64,000 nt of DNA from Psychrobacter sp. I-STPA6b (GTDB taxonomy: Bacteria; Pseudomonadota; Gammaproteobacteria; Pseudomonadales; Moraxellaceae). The DNA is taken from positions 1-64,000 of the forward strand of contig NZ_VEWM01000082.1 in assembly GCF_020662265.1 (NCBI RefSeq), in the 5' to 3' direction. Position 1 is the first letter of the stretch, and the number at the start of each line of letters is the position of its first letter. This document shows positions 32,785-43,523 of the stretch, one piece after another. The position numbers and the translations under genes were made by a program. A model generated the notes under the pieces. That model was not told the origin of the DNA. It was given only the letters and a program-made list of their open reading frames with translations, and did not search any database.

Positions 32785-33237
32785 CTATAACCCTTCTATT
32801 TCAAATGGGCGAATATCTAGAGCTTCAAGCATAGTTTCATTTAAGGTAATGACTTGATTTAGTCGATAATCGTAACAAACAAAACCCATCTGGGCTTTCG
32901 CTACTAAAGAAGTATCAAACATCCGTGATACTTTAATGATAATATCTCCACCTTCGTGATTTAAGTTGCGTACGCCAACTTCGTATAGCAGTTCTTCACG
33001 TGCTCTTGCTCGACTAATGACATTAACTGCAATATCATTGACAATCAATCCTTGATAGTCAGCATTGACTTCTTTAATACCCCGTGAATAAAAAAAGCGA
33101 GTACGTGCTTCTACCAATGATGCTGTTAAGGCCTCAATGGTCATATGTTGTCCCATATCTGTTTCTGTACCACGTACCCGCATAACCGTCTCAAAGACGA
33201 AGGCACTATCAACAAGCTCAATATTCATTTTTGTCAT
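32785..33237 (-). CDS. hotdog-fold thioesterase (4HBT/YbgC-like)
   Basis: 150 aa from the second ATG, which has AGGAG six nt in front; the first in-frame ATG at 33243 overlaps that ribosome site and is unlikely. The hotdog pattern is seen in VRGTETDMGQHMTIEALTASLVEARTRFFYSRGI (conserved His region and long helix), GLIVNDIAVNVISRARAREELLYEVGV and VSRMFDTSLVAKAQMGFVCYDY. The usual catalytic Asp of YbgC (YxDTDxxGxVyh) is not seen as such. It probably hydrolyses an acyl-CoA; substrate unknown. Isolated gene in a non-coding surrounding. Confidence 0.8.
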   Translation of the reverse strand: MTKMNIELVDSAFVFETVMRVRGTETDMGQHMTIEALTASLVEARTRFFYSRGIKEVNADYQGLIVNDIAVNVISRARAREELLYEVGVRNLNHEGGDIIIKVSRMFDTSLVAKAQMGFVCYDYRLNQVITLNETMLEALDIRPFEIEGL

Positions 33238-33951
33238 AGTCATCTCCTATGATTTGTTCCCATCTACAGTATTGCCATTTTGAACATATTTTATAACGCA
33301 AAATTGACAGAGTTATGAAGAGTTGCTTACATTTTGGGTAGTATGAATACTTGCCTACCTAAATGAGATTTTATCTCAAAAAGAGTGTTATCATACAAGT
33401 TATATCTGGATTGTAAAGCCAAATTGTATTTTTCTATATCAGTATGGGTTAACTGTAACAACATTTTACTGTATAAATCCAGCAAAAAGTTTCGTAAATG
33501 GTCATTTTATCCGACAAAGTGTGTCATTTTTCTTCAAAAAACTGTTTTAGAGCTTGTTTTTTATGATTCGCATACTAGACTTAACTATTTTATAAGATAT
33601 TGTGATAAATTATGTATTCCATGTTTTTATATCCAATAAATACAATATGGTCTAATTGGAATATATTGGCTTGGCGAAAGTATACACAATTGTTCGCTTT
33701 AATTAAAGTTGTAAAAAGTATTTGAATAAAGACATCTTTATCATAAAAACTTATAGCAAGTTGTGTAGATTTTTGCTAAAATCTCGCCTCCCACCTCAAG
33801 GTAGTAATGAGTGGCTACTGGCTTTCTTACTTAAAGTATTTAATAAGACAGTCTATTGGTTGACTTAATACTAACAAACAGGTTCTTAAAATCCTGCCTG
33901 ACCAGATATTAGCATTTGCTAGGTTGTGGCAATAAGAGAAAGAGGCTTTCT
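33238..33951. other. non-coding region upstream of rpmI with extended -10 promoter
   Basis: 714 bp. An extended -10 (TGC-TAAAAT, 33775-33782 region) lies about 170 bp before rpmI and would start an L35-L20 transcript with a long leader (about 33790-33951, CCTCCCACCTCAAGG and neighbouring sequence). The classical infC gene is not here. The 84-codon frame at 33385-33639 is Cys/Tyr/Phe-rich with no ribosome site and is probably chance. Confidence 0.5.
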
Positions 33952-34149
33952 ATGAAAAACAAGATCAAAACCAAACGTGGTGCTGCTAAGCGTTTTAAAA
34001 AAACTGCTAGTGGTTTTAAGCGTAAGCAAGCATACAAACGCCATATTTTGACCAAAAAGTCTCCTAAGCGCATTCGCCAATTGCGTGGCACTAAGCTAGT
34101 ACACGTCTCAGACGTTGCTGCGGTTCGCCGTATGTGTCCTTATCTTTAA
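33952..34149 (+). CDS. rpmI: ribosomal protein L35 (bL35)
   Basis: 65 aa, starting [24 protein letters not shown] with an AGAGG ribosome site; the open frame continues upstream to 33916 but the family starts here. The end [24 protein letters not shown] is typical. Very basic 50S protein. It lies 58 nt before rplT in the usual order, but infC, which normally precedes it, is absent. Confidence 0.97.
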   Translation: MKNKIKTKRGAAKRFKKTASGFKRKQAYKRHILTKKSPKRIRQLRGTKLVHVSDVAAVRRMCPYL

Positions 34150-34207
34150 GACATTATTCTTTAAGACTCACAATATTGACGATATTTTTTTAATTTAGGA
34201 GTAATTT

Positions 34208-34564
34208 ATGGCTCGTGTAAAACGTGGTGTACAGGCAAGTCGCCGTCACAAAAAAATCTTAAAACGTGCAAAAGGCTATTATGGCGCACGCTCACGTGTG
34301 TATCGTGTAGCAGTACAGGCAGTTACTAAAGCAGGACAATATGCTTACCGTGACCGCCGTAACAAAAAGCGTTCATTCCGCCGTTTGTGGATTGCTCGTA
34401 TCAATGCTGGTGCGCGTCAAAATGGCTTAAGCTATAGCCGTTTTATCAATGGCTTGAAAAAAGCAAACATTGAAATTGATCGCCGTGTATTGGCTGATAT
34501 TGCAATGCATGATGCAGCTACCTTCACTGTATTGACTGAAAAAGCAAAAGCTGCTTTATCATAA
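34208..34564 (+). CDS. rplT: ribosomal protein L20 (bL20)
   Basis: 118 aa with a TTAGGAG ribosome site. [35 protein letters not shown] is the standard N-terminal extension, then the globular domain with [35 protein letters not shown]. It is essential for early 50S assembly and in E. coli represses its own operon. A terminator follows at 34604. Confidence 0.98.
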   Translation: MARVKRGVQASRRHKKILKRAKGYYGARSRVYRVAVQAVTKAGQYAYRDRRNKKRSFRRLWIARINAGARQNGLSYSRFINGLKKANIEIDRRVLADIAMHDAATFTVLTEKAKAALS

Positions 34565-34603
34565 ATCAGGCGTGAAGCAAAAGTTCTATTGATATATACA
34601 ACT

Positions 34604-34630
34604 GAGCCATCGTTCAACGATGGCTTTTTT
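34604..34630 (+). terminator. terminator after rplT
   Basis: AGCCATCGTT and AACGATGGCT form a near-perfect stem, followed by TTTTTTG. It separates the ribosomal protein unit from pheST. Confidence 0.9.
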
Positions 34631-34650
34631 GTATGTGATAGTAGTGCATA

Positions 34651-34809
34651 GGGTTTGTATAGCTTGCCTTCTTTGTAGGAAAAAATTAGTTGGCTGATAT
34701 GATGACAGTAAAATAATCCATTAGAGATATTAAGCTGATAGAATCAATTTTTAATAGACTCTATATCCCCTGCAAATATTGGCTAACAGGGCGAATATTT
34801 CACAGACCC
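34651..34809 (+). mobile_element. MITE-like element, copy 3 (159 bp)
   Basis: GGGTTTGT at 34651 and the closing ACAGACCC (34802-34809) are flanked by TA on both sides. The left end is followed by TTTGTAGGAAAAAATTAG, like the TTTATAGGAAAAATTGAG of copy 1. The right part has TATCCCCTGCAAATATTGGCTAACAGG, like the right part of the copy at 56248 (TATCCCTTGCAAATATTAGCCTAATAGG, 56414-56441). Internal sequence is shorter than in the other copies. It sits between the rplT terminator and pheS. Confidence 0.68.
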
Positions 34810-34967
34810 TAGATAATATATCTTATTTGTCTTATTTGCTTGGAAGCCATGTAAATGATTTGCATTATTTAGGTAAATCTTTACAATTAATCATTGTATA
34901 ATTTTTTTGTTATTGTGCTGTATTATTGTTCTATATAACTTTCAATCCGCCGTAACACTAACCTACT

Positions 34968-35036
34968 ATGATAGTTATGATAAACATGGGAATTTTATTG
35001 TATTCCCTATTTTTTATTAGCATTTTATTGATGTAA
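34968..35036 (+). promoter_or_regulatory. possible pheS attenuator with 22-codon micro-ORF
   Basis: A short open frame starts at ATG 34968 and ends at TAA 35034-35036, 18 nt before the pheS ATG. It reads MIVMINMGILLYSLFFISILLM, with two adjacent Phe codons. Inside it, GGGAAT (34988-34993) and ATTCCC (35002-35007) form a small stem followed by TATTTTTTATT, a terminator-like layout whose T-run codes for the Phe-Phe pair. pheST in E. coli is attenuated through a Phe-rich leader peptide, so a similar role is conceivable. The stem is short, so this is tentative. Confidence 0.35.
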
Positions 35037-36122
<1,086 letters not shown>

Positions 36123-36269
36123 TTATTGGTTGCTGTATCTAAGTGGCTGTACGCTAAATAGAATAGATGGAAAATATACATTATCTTGTGCAGTCTTATA
36201 GATTTTATGAGCTGAACCATCACAAGATAATGATAGAAAATTGATGACTTATAATATTTTGAGAATGAT

Positions 36270-38672
36270 ATGAAAATCAGTGAACAATGGCTCCGTCAGT
36301 GGGTCAATCCACAAGTGAATACGCAAGCATTGGGTGAGCAATTGACCATGGCAGGTTTAGAGATAGATGATATCTTGCCTGTTGCTTCTGAGTTTAGTGG
36401 TGTGGTAGTTGGTGAGGTTGTGGATGTACAGCCTCATCCCGATGCAGATAAGCTTCGCATTACACAGGTGAATATTGGTGAGGCAGAAACAAAGCAAATC
36501 GTCTGTGGTGCGCCGAATGTTCGAGTGGGTATGAAAGCACCTGTTGCAACCATTGGTGCAATCTTGCCATCTGAGGATGGTAAAGGATTTAAGATTAAAA
36601 AAAGCAAACTACGGGGTGTGGAATCTCACGGTATGCTATGTGGTGCCTCAGAGATTGACTTGCCTGATGTGGTCGATGGTTTATTAGAGTTATCGGCTGA
36701 TGCCCCTGTTGGTATAGATGTTCGTGAGTATTTAGGACTCGATGGTAACATATTAGACATTTCAATTACCCCAAATCGTGGTGATTGTTTTAGTGTCAAA
36801 GGCATTGCTCGTGAGTTGGCAGTATTAAATCAGACAGATATGAACATGCCTCAGTATCAGGCACCTGAAGTTACTACTCAAAATGTGCAGGCGGTGCGTG
36901 TGGAAGCAACGCAGGCATGCCCTCGCTACTTAGCACAGCCAATCAGTGATATTGACCGTAGCGTAGAAACACCAGCATGGATGCAACAAGCATTGGTACA
37001 GTCTGGATTGCGCTCTCATAACTTTTTGGTTGATGTTACCAACTATGTATTGTTGGAGTTAGGACAACCGTTGCATGCGTTTGATGCAGATAAAATTGTT
37101 GGTGAGATTGTTATACGTTTAGCAAATGTTGGTGAGCAGGTTATTTTGTTAAATGAGCAGGAAATAACGCTAACAGGTGATGAGCTGGTCATTGCTGATG
37201 ATGAGGGTGTATTGGCACTGGCAGGTATTATGGGTGGTCTCAGAAGTAGTGTAACTGATACAACCCGTAATATTGTATTAGAAAGTGCATTTTTTAATCC
37301 TTTAGCCATTGCTGGTCGAGCGCGTCGTTTTGGTTTGCATACAGATGCTTCTCAGCGTTTTGAGCGTGGCGTAGATTTTGTACTACCATCAGATGCACTG
37401 GCAAGAGCTTCTAGTTTGATAACAGAAGTGGCATCAGGAAAAGCAGGGCAGGTGACAACCGTTGAAAGCGTTGAGTTATTGCCGAGTCGTAGTGCTATCA
37501 TTTTGCCAATACAAAAAGTAGCAGATGTGATTGGTATTGAAATTGATAAAAATATCATCATTGGTATTTTGACTCAGCTTGGTATGGATGTCAGTGAGAC
37601 AGATAGTGAAACACTGCAATGTGTGCCACCATCTCATCGTTATGATTTAGGTATTGCTGAAGATTTAATAGAAGAAGTTGCTCGTATTTATGGATATGAC
37701 CGCATTCCCAGTCAGCTTCCTAGCTTGAGTGTGGATATGCGCCATGATGACAGTGCTGACTTGACCTTGGGGCTAAAATTAGCATTGGTTGAAGCAGGTT
37801 ATATGGAAGCGGTGAGCTTTAGCTTTAGTGATGCAAAACTGGAGGCATTGCTAGAAGATAAAGCACTGGGACAAGTTTTACCATTAGCCAATCCTATCTC
37901 GTCAGATTTAGCAGTGATGCGTCGAACCTTACTGTCTAGTTTACTGCCTTGTGTTCAATATAACTTAAATCGTCAACAGTCTCGGGTACGTTTTTTTGAG
38001 ACAGGATTAAGTTTTGTTGGAGCAAGTGTTAGTGAGCTGGTACAAACACCAAGTTTGGCACTGGTTGCGACAGGTACTGTAAATCCTGAGCAAGCTTATG
38101 ATAATCGCGCGATGGATTTCTTCGATTTAAAGCATGATGTTGAGCAACTGTTACCAGCACATATAGATAGCAAACAGGTTCGTTATCGTCGTAGTCAGCT
38201 TGCTTTTTTACATCCTGGGCAAAGTGCTGAGATGCTAGTAAATGGCGAGGTTGTAGGTTGGTTAGGTCAACTGCATCCAAGCATTGCTAAGCAGTTAGAT
38301 TTACCAGCCACATGGGTAGCGCAGTTATCTTTAGCACCTTTGCTAACACTAATGCGTCAAGCACAAGATATTACTAGTCCTACCAAATTCCCACAAGTAC
38401 GCCGTGATATTGCATTATTAGTTGATGCAAATATTGAGTTACAGGCATTATCGGATACGATTTGTCAGGCTGGTGGTCAGTTATTAACTCAGCATTGGCT
38501 ATTTGATGTGTATCAAGGTGAGCATACCCCTGAAGGCATGCGTTCATTAGCATTTGCACTGGTTTGGCAAGACCAAGAACAGACCTTATCAGACGATACC
38601 ATCAAAGCTGTCATGGATAAAGTAGTCTCAGCACTAGAAAAAGAGCATAATGCACAGTTGCGTGATGGCTAG
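36270..38672 (+). CDS. pheT: phenylalanyl-tRNA synthetase beta subunit
   Basis: 800 aa, full length. N-terminal tRNA-binding/EMAP domain (about 39-150, VGEVVDVQPHPDADKLRITQVN), the B3/B4 editing domain (about 210-385, RYLAQPISDIDRSVETPAWMQ, NYVLLELGQPLHAFDADKI), B5 domain (about 400-475), a synthetase-like core and the C-terminal anticodon-binding B8 domain (about 705-800, FPQVRRDIALLVDANIELQAL). It edits Tyr-tRNA(Phe). Followed by ihfA, as in E. coli. Confidence 0.97.
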   Translation: MKISEQWLRQWVNPQVNTQALGEQLTMAGLEIDDILPVASEFSGVVVGEVVDVQPHPDADKLRITQVNIGEAETKQIVCGAPNVRVGMKAPVATIGAILPSEDGKGFKIKKSKLRGVESHGMLCGASEIDLPDVVDGLLELSADAPVGIDVREYLGLDGNILDISITPNRGDCFSVKGIARELAVLNQTDMNMPQYQAPEVTTQNVQAVRVEATQACPRYLAQPISDIDRSVETPAWMQQALVQSGLRSHNFLVDVTNYVLLELGQPLHAFDADKIVGEIVIRLANVGEQVILLNEQEITLTGDELVIADDEGVLALAGIMGGLRSSVTDTTRNIVLESAFFNPLAIAGRARRFGLHTDASQRFERGVDFVLPSDALARASSLITEVASGKAGQVTTVESVELLPSRSAIILPIQKVADVIGIEIDKNIIIGILTQLGMDVSETDSETLQCVPPSHRYDLGIAEDLIEEVARIYGYDRIPSQLPSLSVDMRHDDSADLTLGLKLALVEAGYMEAVSFSFSDAKLEALLEDKALGQVLPLANPISSDLAVMRRTLLSSLLPCVQYNLNRQQSRVRFFETGLSFVGASVSELVQTPSLALVATGTVNPEQAYDNRAMDFFDLKHDVEQLLPAHIDSKQVRYRRSQLAFLHPGQSAEMLVNGEVVGWLGQLHPSIAKQLDLPATWVAQLSLAPLLTLMRQAQDITSPTKFPQVRRDIALLVDANIELQALSDTICQAGGQLLTQHWLFDVYQGEHTPEGMRSLAFALVWQDQEQTLSDDTIKAVMDKVVSALEKEHNAQLRDG

Positions 38673-38841
38673 AAATTTGTTTATTCTATAGTAGTAGCTT
38701 GTCATTGGGCAGGCTACTTGATAGGCTATTTTATAAATGTTTGATTGAATATTATTGTAATAAATGTATTATATTGATGACATAATATATAGCTAGGTGT
38801 ACATTTTACAGAGAAGAATAAGGAATATAGAGGATATCAGC

Positions 38842-39129
38842 ATGACAACATTAACAAAAGCTGACATGGTGGATCATATTGTCAAACAGTTAGGACTTAC
38901 CCGCCAACAAGGTCGCATGGTAGTTGATAACTTTTTTAATGAGTTAGCAGATAGTTTGATTCAAGGTAAAGAAGTAAAGTTATCAGGATTTGGTAATTTT
39001 GAGCTAAAAAACAAAAGTAGTCGTCCGGGTAGAAACCCTAAGACTGGAGAAAAAGTACCTGTATTAGCAAGGCGAGTTGTTACTTTTAAAGCGGGTCAAA
39101 AATTTCGCCAACAAATTAATGAAAGTTAG
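38842..39129 (+). CDS. ihfA: integration host factor alpha subunit
   Basis: 95 aa from ATG 38842; the frame opens 45 nt earlier but the family begins MTTLTKADMVDHIVKQLGLT. HU-fold protein: helical dimer part, then the DNA arm with LSGFGNFELKNKSSRPGRNPKTGEKVPVLARRVVTFKAGQKFR, including the minor-groove-bending Pro in GRNPKTGE. It bends DNA sharply with IhfB. The pheT-ihfA order is conserved. Confidence 0.96.
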   Translation: MTTLTKADMVDHIVKQLGLTRQQGRMVVDNFFNELADSLIQGKEVKLSGFGNFELKNKSSRPGRNPKTGEKVPVLARRVVTFKAGQKFRQQINES

Positions 39130-39330
39130 TATTTAGAAATTCTGTCTATAAACAGTAATATAGCAGTAATCCTAGAAGTTTTTAGTGCCATAAAAAGAGC
39201 TATGTTTATTAGCTATTTTAGCGTTATTGTATCTATGGTGTGCTATTAAGATGATACTGGTCACATCATAGTGCATGGGTTATTGATGAGTAGGGTACAT
39301 TTTATCAGTATAGCTTCTAATAGCAGGGTA

Positions 39331-39358
39331 AAAAAAAGAGAGCTAAAAAGCTCTCTTT
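39331..39358 (-). terminator. terminator of the Ala/Glu-rich lipoprotein gene
   Basis: AAAGAGAGCT (39335-39344) and AGCTCTCTTT (39349-39358) form a 10-bp stem with a 4-nt loop. On the minus strand a TTTTTTTACC run follows. It may also serve ihfA transcripts from the other side. Confidence 0.82.
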
Positions 39359-39409
39359 CTCTTTGGTGGTAGTTCTCCACCGTCTGTCTATAAGACCGGC
39401 TAACAAATA

Positions 39410-39775
39410 TTAGTTAGCAGTTTCAGCTTCTTCAACAACAACAACTTCTTCTGCTGGTGCATCAGCTACAACTTCAGCTGTATCGGTAGTAGCAACGTTA
39501 TCTGCTTCAGCAGTAGCTTCAGCATCGCCAGCAGCTGCAGCAACTTCTGCTTGGTCAGCAGCGTCTTGTGCATCAGCGATAGCAGCTTGTGCTGCGTCAG
39601 CATTGATTTCACCTTCAGCTTGAGCTTCTTGGATGTCTTGCTGAGCGTCTTGTAGTTGCTCTTGAGCTTCATTGATGTTTTCAACAGCTTCTTCTTTTTT
39701 GCTGTCACATGCAGTTAGACCCATACCCATAGAAGCAGCAACTAGAGCTGATAGAGCGATTGATTTAAGTTTCAT
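39410..39775 (-). CDS. small Ala/Glu-rich lipoprotein
   Basis: 121 aa from ATG 39775, which has AAGGAG 7 nt in front; the frame is open further upstream. Signal peptide MKLKSIALSALVAASMGMGLTAC puts the lipid Cys at 23 (lipobox GLTAC), then Asp-Ser: Asp at +2 is the inner-membrane retention signal in E. coli. The mature protein (about 25-121) is made of Ala, Glu, Gln, Asp and Val with heptad-like EAQEQLQDAQQDIQEAQAEG, so a long helix or coiled coil followed by an acidic tail. No known domain. Cell-envelope role only inferred. Single gene with its own terminator. Confidence 0.78.
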   Translation of the reverse strand: MKLKSIALSALVAASMGMGLTACDSKKEEAVENINEAQEQLQDAQQDIQEAQAEGEINADAAQAAIADAQDAADQAEVAAAAGDAEATAEADNVATTDTAEVVADAPAEEVVVVEEAETAN

Positions 39776-40244
39776 TAGAAAACTCCTTATGTAAATAAAA
39801 TAAGTATTGCTAGTAGACTCAATATCGCTACAAGAGGCTATTAAATAATCTTTTGTAGTATAAATCAAGCCGAATCTTTACTAAAGCGTCAGAATACGTT
39901 GCCGATTTTATATTACTATTGTTTAAATTTAAAGACATGATACAAATTTTAACTAAAAAACTTTTACGTGCCAGTCTTAAACAATAGATTACGGTTTACA
40001 ATTTTAGCCTTCAATTATGTTTTTTGTGCATAATTACAGTATTCACATGGTGTATATGTCGTTATTAGATTATTTTTATTGCAGGTAATTGTTTATAAAA
40101 GTGTAAACAAAAAAGACATGGTTTTAATGAAATGATTTTTATTATCACATAATGTTTTATTACTGATTAATAATATGATAGATAAAATATTTATATTATT
40201 AACAAAGTTCAGAGAATATGATTTTTTAAATTTAGGAAACTACT
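39776..40244. other. AT-rich divergent promoter region
   Basis: 470 bp between the divergent lipoprotein and metallopeptidase genes. Very AT-rich, with promoters expected for both. No RNA gene, repeat or palindrome stands out. Confidence 0.4.
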
Positions 40245-41132
40245 ATGAAATGGCAAGGTAGACGTGGCAGCTCCAATGTAAGAACAAGTGGTGGTAAAAA
40301 AGTTGTTGGTGGTGGTATTGGAGGTATCATTATAGGGTTGATTTTATGGTTGGTATTTGATGTCAATCCAATGACTGCAATGCAGACAGGTCAGTCTATT
40401 ACAGGTGGTCAGAGTAGTAGCACTACTACTCAGCCTGTGACAGATAATAGTCGTGATACACAATTTGTAAAAGTGGTGTTGGCAGATACAGAAGCCGTAT
40501 GGGGCGAGATTTTTCGAGAAAATGGTTCAACTTATCAAGAGCCCGAGTTGATTTTATTTAATCAAAGAGTGGAGTCTGCTTGTGGTCTAGCATCAGCCGC
40601 TACTGGTCCATTTTATTGTCCAGCAGATAAAAGGGTCTATTTAGATACTTCCTTTTTTGCAGAGATGCGCCATAATTTAGGTATTTCGGGAGACATACAG
40701 GGCTCTGGTAGTGATAATAATCAAGATAAGGCAGGTGATTTTGCACAGGCATATGTGATTGCACATGAGGTGGGGCATCATGTACAGACTTTATTGGGTA
40801 TTTCACAAAAAGTGAATCAAGCTCGTCAGCGTTTGTCTCAGGCAGAAGCAAATCAGCTTTCTGTACGACAAGAGCTACAGGCAGATTGCTTTGCAGGCGT
40901 TTGGGCAAATCGTAACCAGAAGCGGGTACAGTTTTTAGAGCCCGGAGATTTAGAAGAGGCGATTCATGCTGCCAGTCAGATTGGAGATGATCGTTTAGCT
41001 CATGCTAGTGGGCGTGAAGTAGTGCCAGATAATTTTACTCATGGCACCAGTCAGCAACGTGTTAATTGGTTTAAACGAGGTTTTCAATCAGGCGATATTC
41101 ATTCGTGTGATACATTTAATAGTGCAATATAA
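40245..41132 (+). CDS. ypfJ: neutral zinc metallopeptidase, YpfJ family
   Basis: 295 aa. MKWQGRRGSSNVR is the family's usual start. One membrane segment (about 23-42, GGGIGGIIIGLILWLVF) is followed by a soluble domain with the zinc motif VIAHEVGHHVQ (about 177-187, HExxH) and ELQADCFAGVWA (the third ligand Glu or the conserved Asp region). FYCPADKRVYLD is another family stretch. Probably membrane-anchored with the catalytic domain in the periplasm; substrate unknown. Terminator right after. Confidence 0.92.
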   Translation: MKWQGRRGSSNVRTSGGKKVVGGGIGGIIIGLILWLVFDVNPMTAMQTGQSITGGQSSSTTTQPVTDNSRDTQFVKVVLADTEAVWGEIFRENGSTYQEPELILFNQRVESACGLASAATGPFYCPADKRVYLDTSFFAEMRHNLGISGDIQGSGSDNNQDKAGDFAQAYVIAHEVGHHVQTLLGISQKVNQARQRLSQAEANQLSVRQELQADCFAGVWANRNQKRVQFLEPGDLEEAIHAASQIGDDRLAHASGREVVPDNFTHGTSQQRVNWFKRGFQSGDIHSCDTFNSAI

Positions 41133-41150
41133 AAGTAGTGTTTGTAGAGA

Positions 41151-41176
41151 AAAAGACTGCCATGGCAGTCTTTTTT
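41151..41176 (+). terminator. terminator after ypfJ
   Basis: AAAAGACTGCC and GGCAGTCTTTT form a stem with a minimal AT loop, followed by TT. Symmetric, so it may also serve rho from the other side. Confidence 0.87.
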
Positions 41177-41233
41177 GTAGTCAGAACGAAGATTGAACTA
41201 TTAAAATTAAATTATCACTTATGTTAGTCGTCG

Positions 41234-42502
41234 CTAGTTTTGTGATTTACGCTTCATTTGATCAAAGAAGTCATCATTGGTCTTAGCTTCTTTGAGGCGT
41301 TCTAGTAGGAACTCAGTTGCTTGCACGCCATCCATGGGTTGCAATAACTTGCGTAGAATCCAGACTTTGCGTAATGTATCTTCATCTAGCAAGCGCTCTT
41401 CACGACGTGTGCCAGACTTTTTGATGTTGATGGCTGGGAAAATACGTTTTTCTGCCAAATCACGCTCTAAAGTAATTTCCTGATTACCAGTACCTTTGAA
41501 TTCTTCAAAGATGACACTGTCCATTTTACTGCCAGTATCAATCAGTGCAGTTGAGATAATGGTCAAGCTACCACCTTCTTCAATATTACGAGCCGCACCA
41601 AAGAAGCGTTTGGGTTGTCCTAGAGCGTTGGCATCGACACCCCCAGTCAATACTTTACCTGATGAAGGAATAACGGTGTTATAAGCACGTGCCAGACGTG
41701 TAATGGAGTCTAGTAAAATCACAACATCTTGCTTATGCTCTACCAGACGCTTGGCTTTCTCAATAACCATTTCTGCAACTTGGACATGGCGTTGAGGTGG
41801 CTCATCAAAGGTTGAAGCAACGACTTCACCTCTAACGGTGCGTTGCATCTCAGTGACTTCCTCTGGGCGTTCATCAATGAGTAGAACAATAAGGTAGCAC
41901 TCAGGGTTATTACGAGTGATGGCTGTGGCAATGCTTTGAAGTAGCACTGTTTTACCAGCTTTGGGTGGTGCGACAATAATGGAGCGTTGACCTTTTCCTA
42001 TGGGGGCTATGAGATCTATCATACGCCCTGTTAAGTCTTCTGTTGTCCCATTGCCACTTTCAAGTTTGAGCTGTTCGGTTGGAAATAGTGGTGTTAAGTT
42101 CTCAAAGATCAACTTATGACGTGAGCGATCAGGAGTGTCAAAGTTAATCTCCCCAACTTTTAGTAACGCAAAATAGCGCTCAGAATCTTTAGGTGGACGA
42201 ATTGTACCGGCAATAGAGTCTCCAGTTTTGAGACTAAAGCGTCGGATTTGGCTTGGGCTGACATAGATATCATCAGGGCCTGCTAAGTATGAGCCTTCTG
42301 ATGAGCGTAAGAAGCCAAAGCCATCAGGAAGTACTTCAAGTACACCATCACCATAAATGGCTTCGCCATTTTTTGCATGAGTTTTTAAGATAGCAAAGAT
42401 GATATCTTGCTTACGGCTACGAGCCATGTTATCAAGTCCCATTTCTTTTGCGATTGATAACAGTTCAGCGATAGATTTTTTCTTTAGTTCAGTAAGATTC
42501 AT
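41234..42502 (-). CDS. rho: transcription termination factor Rho
   Basis: 422 aa, standard length. [39 protein letters not shown] is the N-terminal domain. An RNA-binding cold-shock-like domain (about 50-115, [17 protein letters not shown]) precedes the ATPase with Walker [12 protein letters not shown] (about 180), Walker [16 protein letters not shown] (about 265) and the Q/R-loop region [10 protein letters not shown]. The hexameric helicase ends untranslated transcripts. rho is usually autoregulated through its leader; the region to its right (42503-42930) is non-coding. Confidence 0.98.
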   Translation of the reverse strand: MNLTELKKKSIAELLSIAKEMGLDNMARSRKQDIIFAILKTHAKNGEAIYGDGVLEVLPDGFGFLRSSEGSYLAGPDDIYVSPSQIRRFSLKTGDSIAGTIRPPKDSERYFALLKVGEINFDTPDRSRHKLIFENLTPLFPTEQLKLESGNGTTEDLTGRMIDLIAPIGKGQRSIIVAPPKAGKTVLLQSIATAITRNNPECYLIVLLIDERPEEVTEMQRTVRGEVVASTFDEPPQRHVQVAEMVIEKAKRLVEHKQDVVILLDSITRLARAYNTVIPSSGKVLTGGVDANALGQPKRFFGAARNIEEGGSLTIISTALIDTGSKMDSVIFEEFKGTGNQEITLERDLAEKRIFPAINIKKSGTRREERLLDEDTLRKVWILRKLLQPMDGVQATEFLLERLKEAKTNDDFFDQMKRKSQN

Positions 42503-42924
42503 AGGTAAATCATTTACAGTTCATCAGTCATCATGTGGACAAATCGTCACCATGATAGTGAGTATAATAGGTGAAAGCGTTGCATCTGATATAGATCAAC
42601 GATTAGAGTCTGCAATATATGACAGGAGCTTAACAATTGGCTGTGCAATGTGATAATAGAGGTGATTCTTGGATTAGCCCCAGTGTGGCTAGAAAAGAAA
42701 TCTTCTTTATCAATTAGTACAGACATGAAAGCAAATATAGCAAACATGACTTGGATAAAAGTACAAAATTGTAAAAGTTAAAAATAGAGAAAATGAATGC
42801 AATAAAGGTAAGAGCTAGGTTTTATTGCTTTTAGGAAGCTTATGAGTTTCTCTTATATAGAAACTATACGGTGTCAGCTATTGAGTTGTCAATAAGTTTT
42901 GCAGTTTTTTATGATAAAAACAGT
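42503..42924. other. rho upstream region
   Basis: About 420 bp between rho and the trxA terminator. It should contain the rho promoter and leader on the minus strand. I see no distinct RNA gene; two short frames here have no coding character. Confidence 0.4.
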
Positions 42925-42976
42925 AAAAAACGCCATTATTTATCAGGGTTGGATGAATTTTGAGTAAATAATGGCG
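42925..42976 (-). terminator. terminator of trxA
   Basis: CGCCATTATTTA (42931-42942) and TAAATAATGGCG (42965-42976) form a perfect 12-bp stem with a 22-nt loop. On the minus strand a TTTTTTACTG run follows, so it ends trxA transcripts. Confidence 0.8.
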
Positions 42977-43022
42977 AATAGTTACAACTTCTAGGACATT
43001 ATAAGCAATGCCCTAGCGTTTC

Positions 43023-43349
43023 TTATAGGTGCTGGTCTAGAACTTTGGCAAGCTCTGCTTTTGGTTGTAAGCCAGTGATGGCATCAACTTTTTCACCATT
43101 TTTAAAGACAAACAATGTTGGAATATTACGAATACCAAAACGGCTGGCTGATTGTGGGTTGTTATCAACATCAACTTTTACAATTTGAACTTTGCCAGCA
43201 TATTCTTCTGCTAAGTCTTCTAAAATAGGTGCAATGGCTTTACAAGGACCACACCATGTTGCCCAAAAGTCAACTAATACAGGTAGGTCAGCTTGTAGTA
43301 CATCTTGATCAAAGTTTGCATCAGTGGTGTTAATGATGTTGTTTGACAT
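43023..43349 (-). CDS. trxA: thioredoxin 1
   Basis: 108 aa, the standard length. The active site [11 protein letters not shown] (Cys about 32 and 35) is present, with the cis-Pro in [13 protein letters not shown]. Cytoplasmic disulfide reductant for ribonucleotide reductase and others. trxA next to rho is a conserved gammaproteobacterial neighbourhood. Confidence 0.97.
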   Translation of the reverse strand: MSNNIINTTDANFDQDVLQADLPVLVDFWATWCGPCKAIAPILEDLAEEYAGKVQIVKVDVDNNPQSASRFGIRNIPTLFVFKNGEKVDAITGLQPKAELAKVLDQHL

Positions 43350-43523
43350 AAGGTTTCTCCATTAAAAGAATGTGTGTTAGATATTCACTGTATTCAATTC
43401 ATTTTATCATAACATTGTCAGCGATAATTTGTGTGAGTTCGCCGTTAAGTATGTTTAATGATTGGTATCAGTTGTATTGATGTTACAATATACAGCTTAT
43501 TTAGGTCACTATTTTATTTTACT

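Noticed and set aside
33385..33639. 84-codon frame upstream of rpmI
   Set aside because: Residues such as Cys, Tyr and Phe reflect AT-rich DNA, and no ribosome site is seen.
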